Source of the DNA: Streptomyces sp. NBC_00178 | GTDB lineage: Bacteria > Actinomycetota > Actinomycetes > Streptomycetales > Streptomycetaceae | Assembly: GCF_036206005.1 (NCBI RefSeq) | Contig: NZ_CP108143.1 | Span: forward strand, 7,035,501-7,099,500 | DNA: 64,000 nucleotides | Direction: 5' to 3' | Shown: positions 26,062-35,432 of the stretch, one piece after another | How the letters are laid out: each line of letters begins with the position of its first letter | Numbering within the stretch: position 1 is the stretch's first letter | The notes under the pieces: model-generated | The model's input: only the letters and a program-made list of their open reading frames with translations | What the model was told of the DNA's origin: nothing | The model's database searches: none | Translations under genes and position numbers: made by a program

Positions 26062-27453
26062 ATGGCCGCAATCCCCCACCTCGATCGCATCCGGCGGTCC
26101 CGACTGCTGCGCACCGCCCTCACGGTCGGCGTACTCACCACCGCCGCGGGAGCGCTCGCGGTGACCCCCGCGTCCGCGGCCTCCGGGCAGATCACCGGCC
26201 TGGGCGGAAAGTGCATGGACGTCGCCGGCGCGAGCAGCGCCAACGGAGCGGCCGTCCAGCTCTACGACTGCAACGCCACCGGTGCCCAGCAATGGACGGT
26301 CGGCTCCGACGGCAGCGTCGGCGCGCTGGGAAAGTGTCTGGACATCGTCGACAGGTCCACCACGAACGGCGCCACCCTCCAGCTGTGGGACTGCACGGGC
26401 GGGGCGAACCAGAAGTGGACGGTCACCGCCGCGGGGGCCATCGTCAACCCGCAGTCGAACAAGTGCGTGGACGTCACCGGCAGTTCGTCGGCGAACGCCA
26501 CCCGGCTCCAGATCTGGAGCTGTACCGGCGCGGCCAACCAGACGTGGAACACATCGGGCGGCGGCGAAGTCCCCGGCGGTGACGCGCCGATGGCCGTCGC
26601 GCCCTACCTGTACAACGGGTGGGGGAATCCGCCGAGCCCGACCACCGTCACCAACGCGACGGGCGTCAAGTGGTACACACTCGCCTTCGTCCTCAGCAAC
26701 GGCTACTGCAACCCCCAGTGGGACGGTAGCCGCCCCCTGACCGGGGGCGTCGACCAGCAGACGGTGAACACCGTGCGGGCCAACGGAGGCGACGTCATCC
26801 CGTCCTTCGGGGGCTGGAGCGGCAACAAGCTGGAGAGCTCCTGCTCCAGCGCCGGTGAACTGGCGGCGGCGTACCAGAAGGTCATCAACGCCTACGGGCT
26901 CAAGGCCATCGACATCGACATCGAGGCAGCGGCCTACGACAGCCCCACGGTCCAGCAGCGCACGGTGGACGCGCTGAAGACGGTGAAGGCCAACAACCCC
27001 GGCATCAAGACCTACGTCACCTTCGGCACGGGACAGAACGGGCCGGACACCAGCCTGATCAACCGCGCGGCTTCGGCGGGCCTGACCGTGGACAGCTGGA
27101 CCATCATGCCGTTCAACTTCGGCGGCAACGGCCAGAACATGGGAACCCTCACCACGCGCGCTGCCGAGGGCCTGAAGACCGCGGTGAAGAACGCGTACGG
27201 ATACAGCGACGACCAGGCCTACCGGCACACGGGAATCTCGTCGATGAACGGGGTCACCGACGTGGGCGAGACCATCACCGTCGCCGACTTCCGCACCATC
27301 CTCGCCTACGCGCAGCAGCGCCACATCGCCCGGCTGACCTTCTGGTCCGTCAACCGCGACCGGCCCTGCACCGGGGGAGGAGCGGACACCTGCTCCGAGG
27401 TGAGCCAGCAGCCCTGGGACTTCACCCGGGTCCTGGCGCAGTACCGCGGCTGA
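26062..27453 (+). CDS. secreted chitinase: ricin-type lectin (CBM13) plus GH18 domain
   Basis: 463 residues. A Sec signal ends near ASAAS (residues 38-41). Residues ~42-165 are a three-repeat ricin-type lectin (KCMDVAGASSANGAAVQLYDC, KCLDIVDRSTTNG and KCVDVTGSSSAN). From ~175 a GH18 barrel follows; AIDIDIE (D284, D286, E288) is the catalytic strand with Glu288 as acid, but the first Asp of the DxxDxDxE motif is Lys281. It cuts chitin or a related polymer outside the cell. Start choice between ATG 26062 and an in-frame GTG at 26053 is uncertain. A dre-like site upstream points to DasR control; a ThuA-like gene follows 52 bp on. Confidence 0.9.
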   Translation: MAAIPHLDRIRRSRLLRTALTVGVLTTAAGALAVTPASAASGQITGLGGKCMDVAGASSANGAAVQLYDCNATGAQQWTVGSDGSVGALGKCLDIVDRSTTNGATLQLWDCTGGANQKWTVTAAGAIVNPQSNKCVDVTGSSSANATRLQIWSCTGAANQTWNTSGGGEVPGGDAPMAVAPYLYNGWGNPPSPTTVTNATGVKWYTLAFVLSNGYCNPQWDGSRPLTGGVDQQTVNTVRANGGDVIPSFGGWSGNKLESSCSSAGELAAAYQKVINAYGLKAIDIDIEAAAYDSPTVQQRTVDALKTVKANNPGIKTYVTFGTGQNGPDTSLINRAASAGLTVDSWTIMPFNFGGNGQNMGTLTTRAAEGLKTAVKNAYGYSDDQAYRHTGISSMNGVTDVGETITVADFRTILAYAQQRHIARLTFWSVNRDRPCTGGGADTCSEVSQQPWDFTRVLAQYRG

Positions 27454-27505
27454 TCGCGTGTCGCGACCCCCGATCGCTCCCGAACCCGGACGTGCAGGAG
27501 ACCTC

Positions 27506-28825
27506 GTGCCCACGACACCCGTACACCGCCCACCGCACCGCTTACTGCGGTCGCTGCTGACAGCCCTGACCCTGCTGGCCGCACTGCTCTCCCTGACGGC
27601 CACCCCTTCCACCGCCGGAACAGCCGGACGGCAGGCCGCCGCTGCGCCGTTCAAGGTGCTGGGGCTCTACAGCGGGACCTTCGACCAGGCCCACATCAGC
27701 TTCGCCCGTGAGGCCAACACCTGGTTCCCGCAGGCCGGCGCGTCCAACGGCTTCACCTACACCGCGAGCACCGACTGGAACCTGCTCGCCAACGGAGGTG
27801 TGGACGCCTACGACGTGGTCCTTTTCCTCGACGACGGTCCGCAGAGTGCCGCGCAGCGTTCGGGCTTCGAGCGGTACATGCGGGCGGGCGGCGGCTGGCT
27901 GGGCTTCCACGTGTCGGCCTTCACGACCGAGGCCCAGAACTGGCCCTGGTACTACAACCAGTTCCTCGGCAGCGGCAACTTCAAGTCCAACACCTGGGGG
28001 CCGACCACCGCCGTACTGCGGGTCGAGGACCGGGCCCACCCGTCGACGGCAGCCCTGCCGCAGACCTTCACCTCATCGGTCAGCGAGTGGTACAGCTGGT
28101 CCAACGACCTCCGCAACAACCCCGACATCGACATCCTCGCCTCGGTCGACCCCAGCAGCTTCCCCCTCGGGACGAACGCCGGTGAGATCTGGTACAGCGG
28201 CTACTACCCCATCCTCTGGACCAACCGCCAGTACAAGATGCTCTACGCCAACTTCGGCCACAACGCCATGAACTACGACACGAACACCCCGACGTCGTCC
28301 ACGTTCGCCAGCGCCACCCAGAACCGGTTCCTCCTGGACGGACTCAAGTGGCTCGCGGGAGCCGGTTCCACCGAGCCGCCCGTCGAGGGCATCCCGGAGA
28401 CGACGTGGTACGCGATGGTGTCCGGCGCCAACGGGAAGTGCGCTGACGCCAGGGCGGCGAGCACGGCCAACGGGACGGCCGTCCAGCAGTACACGTGCAA
28501 CAACACCGTCGCCCAGCAGTTCCAGTTCAGGCCCACCGACGGCGGGTACGTACGCATCGCGGCCCGCGGCAACCCGCAGCAGACCGTGGACGTCACCGAC
28601 CGGTCCACCGCACAGGGCGCGCCCCTGCAGTTGTGGTCCTACTCCGGCGGCCTCAACCAGCAGTGGCAGCCGGTTCGGGAATCCTCCGGCCGCTACCACT
28701 TCTCGGCCAGGCACAGCGGCCAGTGCCTCACGTCCTCCACGGCGGCGACCGACTCCGTGCAGCTGACCCAGCGTCCCTGCGACGGCTCCGCGGCACAGAG
28801 CTTCGCCCTCACCGCCCAGCCGTGA
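27506..28825 (+). CDS. secreted ThuA-like protein with ricin-type lectin domain
   Basis: 439 residues. A signal sequence spans about residues 12-40. FKVLGLYSGTFDQAHISFAREANTW begins a ThuA-like domain (glutamine-amidotransferase-like fold; some members are tied to trehalose use), running to about residue 320. ETTWYAMVSGANGKCADARAASTANG starts a C-terminal ricin-type lectin. The GTG at 27506 has CAGGAG six bases before. It may share the chitinase transcript. Both proteins bear lectin domains at opposite ends, which suggests a common polymer target; the ThuA domain's reaction is unknown. Confidence 0.87.
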   Translation: MPTTPVHRPPHRLLRSLLTALTLLAALLSLTATPSTAGTAGRQAAAAPFKVLGLYSGTFDQAHISFAREANTWFPQAGASNGFTYTASTDWNLLANGGVDAYDVVLFLDDGPQSAAQRSGFERYMRAGGGWLGFHVSAFTTEAQNWPWYYNQFLGSGNFKSNTWGPTTAVLRVEDRAHPSTAALPQTFTSSVSEWYSWSNDLRNNPDIDILASVDPSSFPLGTNAGEIWYSGYYPILWTNRQYKMLYANFGHNAMNYDTNTPTSSTFASATQNRFLLDGLKWLAGAGSTEPPVEGIPETTWYAMVSGANGKCADARAASTANGTAVQQYTCNNTVAQQFQFRPTDGGYVRIAARGNPQQTVDVTDRSTAQGAPLQLWSYSGGLNQQWQPVRESSGRYHFSARHSGQCLTSSTAATDSVQLTQRPCDGSAAQSFALTAQP

Positions 28826-28853
28826 GCCGATCCCGTCACTGAAACCGGCCGTG

Positions 28854-28895
28854 CGGCCGGGTACGCACCGGACACCACCGGCGCGTACCCGGCCG
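28854..28895. terminator. terminator of the ThuA-like gene
   Basis: CGGCCGGGTACGC and GCGTACCCGGCCG pair perfectly, 28 bp past the stop codon. Confidence 0.8.
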
Positions 28896-29047
28896 TCGGC
28901 ACGAAGGGCCGCGGCCGCCGAGGCGATAGGAACCCGTCACAGCGCGCCGGAGGCCGGCACGCCGCAGAATGGTCTGAGGACAGCGGGCTCCCGTGCGGGG
29001 GTCCCACGGCCGGGCGACAGCCGCCTCCTCTTCCGTCTGGAGCAGGA

Positions 29048-29839
29048 ATGAACGACCAGCAGCCAGAACTCGACGGCCGGCTCGCCGTCGTCACAGGGGC
29101 CAGCAAAGGCATCGGCCTCGCGGTCACGACGGCCCTGGCCGAGGCCGGAGCGCATGTCCTGGCCGTGGCCCGGACCTCCACCCCCGAGCTGCGGGCGCTG
29201 GTCGAGCGTGGAGCCGTCACCTGGGTGCAGGCGGATCTGACCTCGCCCGACGGAGCGCAGCAGGTGGTCGCCGCGGCCGACGGCCGGCCGGTGGGCGTAC
29301 TGGTCAACAACGTCGGATCCGCCCCGGCGCGCCCCGGCGGATTCCTCGGCGTCACCGATGCCCAGTGGCGGCAGACCATCGAGCTGAACCTGATGACGGC
29401 CGTGTCCGTCACCCGTGCCGTACTTCCCGGAATGATCGAGGCGGGGGACGGCTCGGTCATCAACATCGCCTCGGTCAACGCACGCCTGCCCGAGTCCGTG
29501 GTCGTCGACTACAGCGCGTCCAAGGCCGCCGTGGCCAGTCTGTCCAAGGCACTGTCGAAGGAGTTCGGCGGCCAGGGGATCCGGGTGAACAGTGTCAGTC
29601 CCGGTCCGGTCGAGACCGAGCTCTGGACGGGTGAGGGCGGTGTGGCCGCCACGGTGTCCCAGGCTGCCGGAGTGCCGGCGGACGACGTGAAGGCGCAGGC
29701 GGCCTCATCCACCGCGTCGGGGCGTTTCTCCCGGCCGTCGGAGATCGCCGACCTGGTCGTCTACCTCGCCGGGGACCGGGCCCGCAACATCATGGGCAGC
29801 GACTTCATCATCGACGGCGGGTACGTGCCGACGCTGTGA
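29048..29839 (+). CDS. SDR-family NAD(P) oxidoreductase
   Basis: 263 residues, classical SDR. TGASKGIGLA is the cofactor glycine motif, LVNNVGSAPA matches NNAG, SVINIASVNARLPESVVVDYSASKAAV contains the catalytic Ser and YxxxK, and INGG-type ending IIDGGYVPTL closes the fold. It oxidises or reduces an alcohol/ketone. GGAG before the ATG. The MDR oxidoreductase follows after 63 bp in the same direction; joint action on one substrate is possible but not shown. Confidence 0.9.
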   Translation: MNDQQPELDGRLAVVTGASKGIGLAVTTALAEAGAHVLAVARTSTPELRALVERGAVTWVQADLTSPDGAQQVVAAADGRPVGVLVNNVGSAPARPGGFLGVTDAQWRQTIELNLMTAVSVTRAVLPGMIEAGDGSVINIASVNARLPESVVVDYSASKAAVASLSKALSKEFGGQGIRVNSVSPGPVETELWTGEGGVAATVSQAAGVPADDVKAQAASSTASGRFSRPSEIADLVVYLAGDRARNIMGSDFIIDGGYVPTL

Positions 29840-29902
29840 GCCCCACTCCTGTCCGCCCGTGGGACCGGCCGTCCGTCACACACCCCCCATGAAGGGCACG
29901 GC

Positions 29903-30838
29903 ATGCGAGCCATCACCGTACGTGACCGCGAAGCCGGGACCGCCGGGCTGTCGCTCACGGAGATCCCCTATCCGCATGCCGCGGAGAACGACGTGATCGT
30001 GCAGGTGCACGCCGCCGGTTTCACACCGGGAGAGCTCGCCTGGCCGGCCACCTGGGCGGACCGGTCGGGCCGTGACCGCACACCCAGCGTGCCCGGGCAC
30101 GAACTGTCGGGCGTCGTCGTGGAACTGGGCTACGGGACCACCGGCCTGAGTGTCGGTCAGCGCGTGTTCGGTATGGCGGACTGGGCGCGCGACGGATCCC
30201 TCGCGGAGTACACCGCCGTGGAGGCCCGCAACCTCGCTCCTCTGCCGGCCGGCATCGACCACACCACCGCCGCGGCCGTCCCCATCTCCGGACTGACGGC
30301 GTGGCAAGGCCTGTTCGACCACGGCCGCCTTGCCACGGGTGAGACGGTGCTGATCCACGGCTCGGCCGGTGGGGTCGGGTCGCTCGCCGTGCAGCTCGCC
30401 CGCGAAGTCGGAGCGCGGGTCATCGGAACAGGCCGCTCCGCGGACCGCGAGCGTGCTGCCGGCATCGGAGTCGACACCTTCGTGGACCTGGAGACCGAGG
30501 TGCTGGAGGACGTCGGCGAAGTCGACGTCGTCCTCGACGTGATCGGAGGCGAGATCCTCGACCGCTCGGCCGCCCTCGTACGGGACGGTGGCACGCTGGT
30601 CACCATCGCCCACCCCGTGAACGCCAGGCCGCGGAACGGGCGCGCGGTGTTCTTCGTCGTCGAACCCGACCGCGCCACGCTCGCCCGCCTCGCCGCACGG
30701 CTGAGGGACGGGCGGCTCGCACCGGTGGTGGGCTCGGTCCGCTCCCTGGACGAGGCGCCGGAGGCGTTCGCCCCGGGAGCGCGGCGTGTCCACGGGAAGA
30801 CGGTCATCCGTGTCGACCACGGCGTGAGCCGGCCGTAG
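29903..30838 (+). CDS. zinc-independent NADP-dependent oxidoreductase (quinone oxidoreductase-like MDR)
   Basis: 311 residues. GHELSGVVVELG and VLIHGSAGGVGSLAVQLAREVG are the MDR substrate-domain and NADPH motifs; no structural or catalytic zinc ligands are seen, so it is of the quinone/enone reductase kind. GAAGGG precedes the ATG. It follows an SDR gene and ends at a shared hairpin. Confidence 0.9.
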   Translation: MRAITVRDREAGTAGLSLTEIPYPHAAENDVIVQVHAAGFTPGELAWPATWADRSGRDRTPSVPGHELSGVVVELGYGTTGLSVGQRVFGMADWARDGSLAEYTAVEARNLAPLPAGIDHTTAAAVPISGLTAWQGLFDHGRLATGETVLIHGSAGGVGSLAVQLAREVGARVIGTGRSADRERAAGIGVDTFVDLETEVLEDVGEVDVVLDVIGGEILDRSAALVRDGGTLVTIAHPVNARPRNGRAVFFVVEPDRATLARLAARLRDGRLAPVVGSVRSLDEAPEAFAPGARRVHGKTVIRVDHGVSRP

Positions 30839-30871
30839 GCGCGGCCCCGCGCATCCGGCGACCACCGGCGG

Positions 30872-30899
30872 GCCGGGGCGGGCGGACTCCCGCCCCGGC
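30872..30899. terminator. bidirectional terminator
   Basis: GCCGGGGCGGG and CCCGCCCCGGC pair perfectly around six bases between the convergent MDR and methyltransferase genes. Confidence 0.8.
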
Positions 30900-30904
30900 A
30901 GGGT

Positions 30905-31768
30905 TCAGTTCCCGCGCCGTGCGGCCCAGACACTGCGCTCCGTACGGACCGAGAGGTCGCCGCGCCGCAGGATGCACTGAGGGCCGTCCACCTCCAGCAG
31001 CCGGTCGAGCGCGGCGAGGTCACCGGACGAGAGCGAGTCCACGGCACTGTGGCGCAGGCGCTGGAGGCTGCCGAGCGCGTAGCGGCCGATGGCCGGGTCC
31101 TGGGAACCCTCGATGTTCACCGTGATGGTGCGTTCGCCCTCGATCGCGAAACCGGCGGCGGTCAGCATGGGCCCCCAGTCGGCTCCGCGGTGCGACACGT
31201 GTGCGGCGTGGTGGCGCTCGCTCGCGGCGTGGCATCGGTCCTCCAGGCCGGGCTGCTCCTCCGGGGCGTTCTCCGGGAGGAAGCGGGGGAAGCCGGCCAG
31301 TTCGACGACGGCGAACAGGCCACCGGGTGCGAGGAGGCCGTGGACCGAGCGCAGTGTGCGTCCGGGCTCGTGCATGTGGTGCATCGACGCCGAGGCCCAT
31401 ACGAGGTCCGGAGTGCCCAGGTCGGGCCAGTCTGCGGCGTCGAGGTCGGCCTGGACCGTGTGCACACGGTCCCGTACGCCCGCGTCGCACGCCTTGTCCC
31501 GCAGACGCCGAAGGTGCTCGGCCGACATGTCGACGGCGGTGACGTGGGCTTCGGGGAAGCGCTCGAGAAGGGCGAAGGTGCCGGTCCCCGTACCGCAGCC
31601 CAGATCCACGATCTCGCGGGGCGCCCTCGCGACGGGGAGCCAGGCGGTGATCGCGGCGATGTGCTCGGCCAGCACTTCGGCGTCGAGGTCGAGAATCTCC
31701 GCCTGGCCGTCCGGGTCGGTGTCGTGCCGGGAGCTGTGTGGGGAAGCGTGCGGGTGTGCGTGAGTCAT
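30905..31768 (-). CDS. class I SAM-dependent methyltransferase
   Basis: 287 residues. VDLGCGTGTGTFALLERFP is motif I, VTAVDMSAEHL is the post-I acidic loop and ADWPDLGTPDLVWASASMHHM follows. The N-terminus is His-rich (MTHAHPHASPHSSRHD), which might bind metal. The acceptor is unknown; small molecules are usual for this subgroup. Its start lies 160 bp from the stop of the XRE-cupin regulator upstream on the same strand, so the regulator may control it. Confidence 0.88.
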   Translation of the reverse strand: MTHAHPHASPHSSRHDTDPDGQAEILDLDAEVLAEHIAAITAWLPVARAPREIVDLGCGTGTGTFALLERFPEAHVTAVDMSAEHLRRLRDKACDAGVRDRVHTVQADLDAADWPDLGTPDLVWASASMHHMHEPGRTLRSVHGLLAPGGLFAVVELAGFPRFLPENAPEEQPGLEDRCHAASERHHAAHVSHRGADWGPMLTAAGFAIEGERTITVNIEGSQDPAIGRYALGSLQRLRHSAVDSLSSGDLAALDRLLEVDGPQCILRRGDLSVRTERSVWAARRGN

Positions 31769-31928
31769 GTCGCCACGCTAACGGGGCCTTGCGCCTGAAG
31801 CGGATCCGCTTCCCGACCGCGCAAGAAGACGGCCCGCAACCATGCCGAGCGCGCAACGCCCCTCCCGTCGTCCCGGGCGAGGGCCCCGTGTCGTACCCCG
31901 CGTCACGGGGCCAGGCGGGGCAGCCCCT

Positions 31929-32516
31929 TCATACCTGGTCCGAACCGTCGCGGCGGCCGTCCGGCCGGTGGCCGCGACGGGCGTCGCGGTCGAAGATCCC
32001 CAGGATCTCGCAGGGGCCGCCGTCCGCGCCGATGGCATGGGGGAGCATGGTGGGGAACTCCGCGGCCTGGTTCGTCTCCACGCGCACACGGCGATGGCCG
32101 AGCATGAGCACCGCGGTGCCTGAGAGCACCACGAGCCACTCGTGGCCCGGGTGTGCGCGCATGCGGGAGGGGTTGTCGGGCGGTGGCTCGGTCAGGCGCT
32201 GACGCACGACGCTCAGGCCCGGCTCCGCCCGCACCGGCCAGCGCATCTGCCCACGGGTCCCGTCGATCACCGGATTGATCACGACGTCGTCCGCGGCCGT
32301 CTCGACGAGCTGGTCCAGCGACGTGTCCAGGGCCCTGGCGAGGGTGACCAGCTGATCGAGGGCGAGGCGACGCTGCCCGTTCTCGATGCGGGAGAGCGTG
32401 GACTGGCTGACGTGGGCCCGCCCCGCCAGCTCTTCCAGAGACAGGCCCTGTGCCAGCCGCAGCGCCCTGATGCGTGCCCGTACGAGGCTGTCCAGTTCGC
32501 CGTCCTCATGCGTCAT
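31929..32516 (-). CDS. XRE-family regulator with C-terminal cupin
   Basis: About 195 residues. Residues ~10-65 form a lambda-repressor-like HTH (IRALRLAQGLSLEELAGRAHVSQSTLSRIENGQRR). The C-terminal half is a cupin_2 barrel (HPGHEWLVVLSGTAVLML) that binds a ligand. TATACT seven bases before the ATG and the lack of a ribosome site point to a leaderless mRNA. The methyltransferase gene follows on the same strand. Confidence 0.9.
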   Translation of the reverse strand: MTHEDGELDSLVRARIRALRLAQGLSLEELAGRAHVSQSTLSRIENGQRRLALDQLVTLARALDTSLDQLVETAADDVVINPVIDGTRGQMRWPVRAEPGLSVVRQRLTEPPPDNPSRMRAHPGHEWLVVLSGTAVLMLGHRRVRVETNQAAEFPTMLPHAIGADGGPCEILGIFDRDARRGHRPDGRRDGSDQV

Positions 32517-32523
32517 GAGCAAC

Positions 32524-32529
32524 AGTATA
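32524..32529 (-). promoter_or_regulatory. -10 box of the XRE-cupin gene
   Basis: TATACT, read on the minus strand, ends seven bases before the ATG at 32516. Transcription would start at or next to the ATG. Confidence 0.5.
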
Positions 32530-32749
32530 TGCCTTCAGCGCAACACCGTAGGGAGGGACGGTGAGAGGCTCCCGAGCTGCCTCCGCGGGACGCACGCCGG
32601 TGAACCCACCCCAGGGGCATCCGTCACAGCCGCTGCGTGCCACTGGCGCGGAGGTCTCAAGTCGCTGCGTTCTCGGTGGACTTGTGGGTACCCGGGGGAT
32701 GAGCCGATCCGTCTGGGCGGCTCCGGGAGATCGCCCGAAGGAGTGGCAG

Positions 32750-33019
32750 ATGACGACTCAGTACGGCAACCAACCGACCGGGCAGCAGCCTCACGGCGCA
32801 CCGCAGGGTGCGACGGCCGGCAACGTGCTCAGCATCATCGCGATGGTGCTGGGCGTGATCTCGCTCATCTTCCTGCCGATCGTGTTCGGTGTGATCGGTC
32901 TGGTGCTGGCCGTCATCGCGAAGACGGTCAGACACGAGCGGCTCGCGGTTCCCGCCATCGTGGTCAGCGCCGTCGGCCTGATCGGCGGGATGGTGCTCGG
33001 GGTCTTGCTGGCCGGCTGA
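32750..33019 (+). CDS. DUF4190-type small membrane protein
   Basis: 89 residues: a polar Gln/Gly-rich N-terminus followed by two hydrophobic segments (about 28-52 and 66-88) typical of DUF4190 proteins of actinobacteria. Function unknown. GAAGGAG lies before the ATG. Ends at a perfect 19-bp hairpin. Confidence 0.82.
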   Translation: MTTQYGNQPTGQQPHGAPQGATAGNVLSIIAMVLGVISLIFLPIVFGVIGLVLAVIAKTVRHERLAVPAIVVSAVGLIGGMVLGVLLAG

Positions 33020-33040
33020 CCGGCCGAGCCGGAGGGACAA

Positions 33041-33099
33041 CACCTCGGCCGGCTGCCGCGCCCCACGCCTGGACGGGGGTGCGGCAGCCGGCCGAGGTG
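33041..33099. terminator. terminator with perfect 19-bp stem
   Basis: CACCTCGGCCGGCTGCCGC pairs with its exact complement across a 21-base loop, between the convergent DUF4190 and oxygenase genes. Confidence 0.85.
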
Positions 33100-33124
33100 C
33101 CCCGCGCGACGGGCTGCGCCGGGG

Positions 33125-34285
33125 TCAGGAGACCGTCGAGGGCGGAGGGCTCCACCTGCTGTTCCTGGGCAGCGCGTCCGACACGTCGTAGTCCTTGCGG
33201 AGCTGCTCAGGAATGGCGTAGTGCATGACCCGGCCGCGCGTCAGCGAGGACAGCTCCAGATGGGTGGTCAGATGGCCGAGGCGGTCCAGCGCCCAGGCGC
33301 CGAGCGGTGAGCTGTCCTCGATGGACTCCAGGACGCCGAGGACGTGGGGCATGGCCTTGACGACCGAATCCCACGAAGTCCTGGGCACCTCCAGCCAGTC
33401 GGCGCAGGTGTCGCCGACGAGGTAGCGGATGAGCGAGGACACGACCGGGTCGAACAAGGTGCCCGGCACGACCTCCTCGTAGAGGTCGATGAGCTGGCGC
33501 GTGAGGTGGGCGCCCTCCGCGGACGGTCCCATGTGCCGCACCATGTAGAGGTCGAGGAATCGGCGGGCCTCCAGCGTGTTCGCGGGTACGGCGTCCTGGT
33601 CGATGCCGAGCATCGCGCCGACCACGCGCCAGGCGTAGTAGTACGACTCGGCGCCCTCGGCGGACATGTGGACGCCCAGGCGGTGCAGGCTGTCCAGGAC
33701 CAGCAGACTGAAGAACATCTGCCCGCCGATCATGTCCTCCTGGCAGATCGGAGTTCCGAGCGCACCGGTGTCCCACCGGCCTTCACGCGCCAGATGGTGC
33801 CGGATGGACGCGTGCAGGAGCCGGACCTTCTGCGCCGCCGGGATGAAGCGGCTGCCGGCCTCGAAGGCACCCGGCTGCATCAGGTAGACGGTGAACTGAC
33901 CCGTCTCCGCCATCCGCTTGGAGGGGTACTTGAGGCCGTGGGTGGCCGACAGCAGTCGGGCGACGTGCGGGACCACGTAGCAGGCGGGCATGGAGGCGAA
34001 GGACAGGGCGGTCGAGATGTGCACGTTGTTGTCCATGAAGAACAGGCGCGCCTTCTCCATCTCCTCCCAGTCCACCCAGTCCGGCGGCGCGCTCGTGGCC
34101 GCGAGGTACTCCCGGGCGACGTCGGGCAGCCCGTCCGGCAGTGGGGCGCCGGTGGTGGAGACGTAACGCATGAGCGTGTTGAACTTCCCGACCTCCCCCC
34201 GTTCGAACAGCGTGGCGACGGTGGCGTCGGCGAGTTCGTCCCCCGCCAGGCGCAGCGAGTCCAGGGATTCTTCGGTACAGGTCAT
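33125..34285 (-). CDS. oxygenase MpaB/Lcp-like (DUF2236) protein
   Basis: 386 residues, mostly helical, no signal peptide. RLLHASIRHHLAREGRWDTGALGTPICQEDMIGGQMFFSLLVLDSLHRLG is the central signature of the family that includes fungal MpaB and bacterial latex-clearing protein, haem enzymes that cleave isoprenoid C=C bonds with oxygen. AAGGAG precedes the ATG. It is the last gene of a minus-strand operon behind a polyprenyl synthase, which supports an isoprenoid substrate. It lacks the Tat signal of secreted Lcp, so an intracellular prenyl substrate is more likely than rubber. Confidence 0.82.
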   Translation of the reverse strand: MTCTEESLDSLRLAGDELADATVATLFERGEVGKFNTLMRYVSTTGAPLPDGLPDVAREYLAATSAPPDWVDWEEMEKARLFFMDNNVHISTALSFASMPACYVVPHVARLLSATHGLKYPSKRMAETGQFTVYLMQPGAFEAGSRFIPAAQKVRLLHASIRHHLAREGRWDTGALGTPICQEDMIGGQMFFSLLVLDSLHRLGVHMSAEGAESYYYAWRVVGAMLGIDQDAVPANTLEARRFLDLYMVRHMGPSAEGAHLTRQLIDLYEEVVPGTLFDPVVSSLIRYLVGDTCADWLEVPRTSWDSVVKAMPHVLGVLESIEDSSPLGAWALDRLGHLTTHLELSSLTRGRVMHYAIPEQLRKDYDVSDALPRNSRWSPPPSTVS

Positions 34286-34376
34286 GGCCGAGCTCCTTGC
34301 GCGAGGGGTGCGCCCGCGACGGGCGAAGGTCCGGTGCCGGGCCGCAGGACTCCGGGGCGGCGCCGGTCCGTGGAGG

Positions 34377-35432
34377 TCAGGACAGGCGGGTCGTCACCGA
34401 GTGGGCCAGTGCGGTGAGGGCCGTGGCGGCGGGGCGTGGCACGTCGAGTTCGTGCAGGGCGGCGAGGGCTTGGCCGATCCGTACCCCGATCATCTCCTCG
34501 ACGCGTTCGGGCGCGTCGAGGCGACGCATCAGGGCGCGTACCGTGTGCACCCCCTCCTCGTCGAGATCCCGCCGTCCCAGGAGTGAGCGGAGCTGCCGGC
34601 GCTCGTCCTCGCCGGCGGCCTTCCAGGTCTCCGCCAGCAGGGCCGTCGGCCGGTGACCGCGCAGGTCGTCGGCGCAGGCCTTGCCGGTGTGCGCGGGACT
34701 GCCGAACACACCGAGCAGGTCGTCCCGCAGCTGGAAGGCCTCGCCCAGGGGGAGCCCGTACGCCGAGTAGCCCTCGCGCAGTCGCTCGCCCGCTCCGGCC
34801 AGCACGCCGCCGATCAACAGGGGTTGTTCGACGGTGTACTTGGCGGTCTTGTACCGGATCACCTTGAGCGAGTCCCGGGTGTCCGGGTCCGAACCGGTGC
34901 GCAGGATCTCCAGGCACTCACCCGCGATCAGTTCCCGGGCCAGCGCCGACCACAGCGGACGGGCACGGCCGAGGTAGGCGGCGGGCAGGCCGCTGGTGGT
35001 GAACAACTGCCCGGCGAGCTCCATCAGCAGGTCTCCCACCAGCATCGCGAGCGACCTGGCTGCTGCGGCGGTACGCCGGCGGCCGCGTACGGCCCCGCGC
35101 AGGGCGATGTGCGCGGTCGGCCGGCCGTGGCGCAACGGGCTCTCGTCGATGAGGTCGTCGTGGACGACCGCCGCGGCGTGCACCAGCTCCATCGAAGCCG
35201 CCGCCCGCACCAGCGCGTCGTCGTCGGGCTGCCCCACCGCCCGCCAGCCCCAGTAGCAGAACGCCGCCCGCAGCCGCTTTCCCTGCGCCACGGTCGCCTC
35301 CAGCTGTTCGGCCACCGGGTGCAGGGCCGGATCGATCGAGGCGAACCTGTCCGCCTCGCCCGCGACGAACCGGTGCAGTACGTCGTCCACACGGACTTTG
35401 AACGCCGCCGGATCCCACAGGTCACCTGCCAT
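34377..35432 (-). CDS. polyprenyl diphosphate synthase
   Basis: 351 residues. GKRLRAAF, VHAAAVVHDDLIDESPLRHGRPT (first Asp-rich DDxxD), the KTAKYT pair and FQLRDDLLGVFG (second Asp-rich motif, with Gly in the last place as often in actinobacteria) mark a trans-isoprenyl synthase. It extends allylic diphosphates with isopentenyl diphosphate in the cytoplasm; product length cannot be read reliably. Its start overlaps the end of an upstream 92-residue gene by 11 bp, and an MpaB-like oxygenase follows after 91 bp, so the three look like one operon for making and then oxidising an isoprenoid. Confidence 0.92.
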   Translation of the reverse strand: MAGDLWDPAAFKVRVDDVLHRFVAGEADRFASIDPALHPVAEQLEATVAQGKRLRAAFCYWGWRAVGQPDDDALVRAAASMELVHAAAVVHDDLIDESPLRHGRPTAHIALRGAVRGRRRTAAAARSLAMLVGDLLMELAGQLFTTSGLPAAYLGRARPLWSALARELIAGECLEILRTGSDPDTRDSLKVIRYKTAKYTVEQPLLIGGVLAGAGERLREGYSAYGLPLGEAFQLRDDLLGVFGSPAHTGKACADDLRGHRPTALLAETWKAAGEDERRQLRSLLGRRDLDEEGVHTVRALMRRLDAPERVEEMIGVRIGQALAALHELDVPRPAATALTALAHSVTTRLS

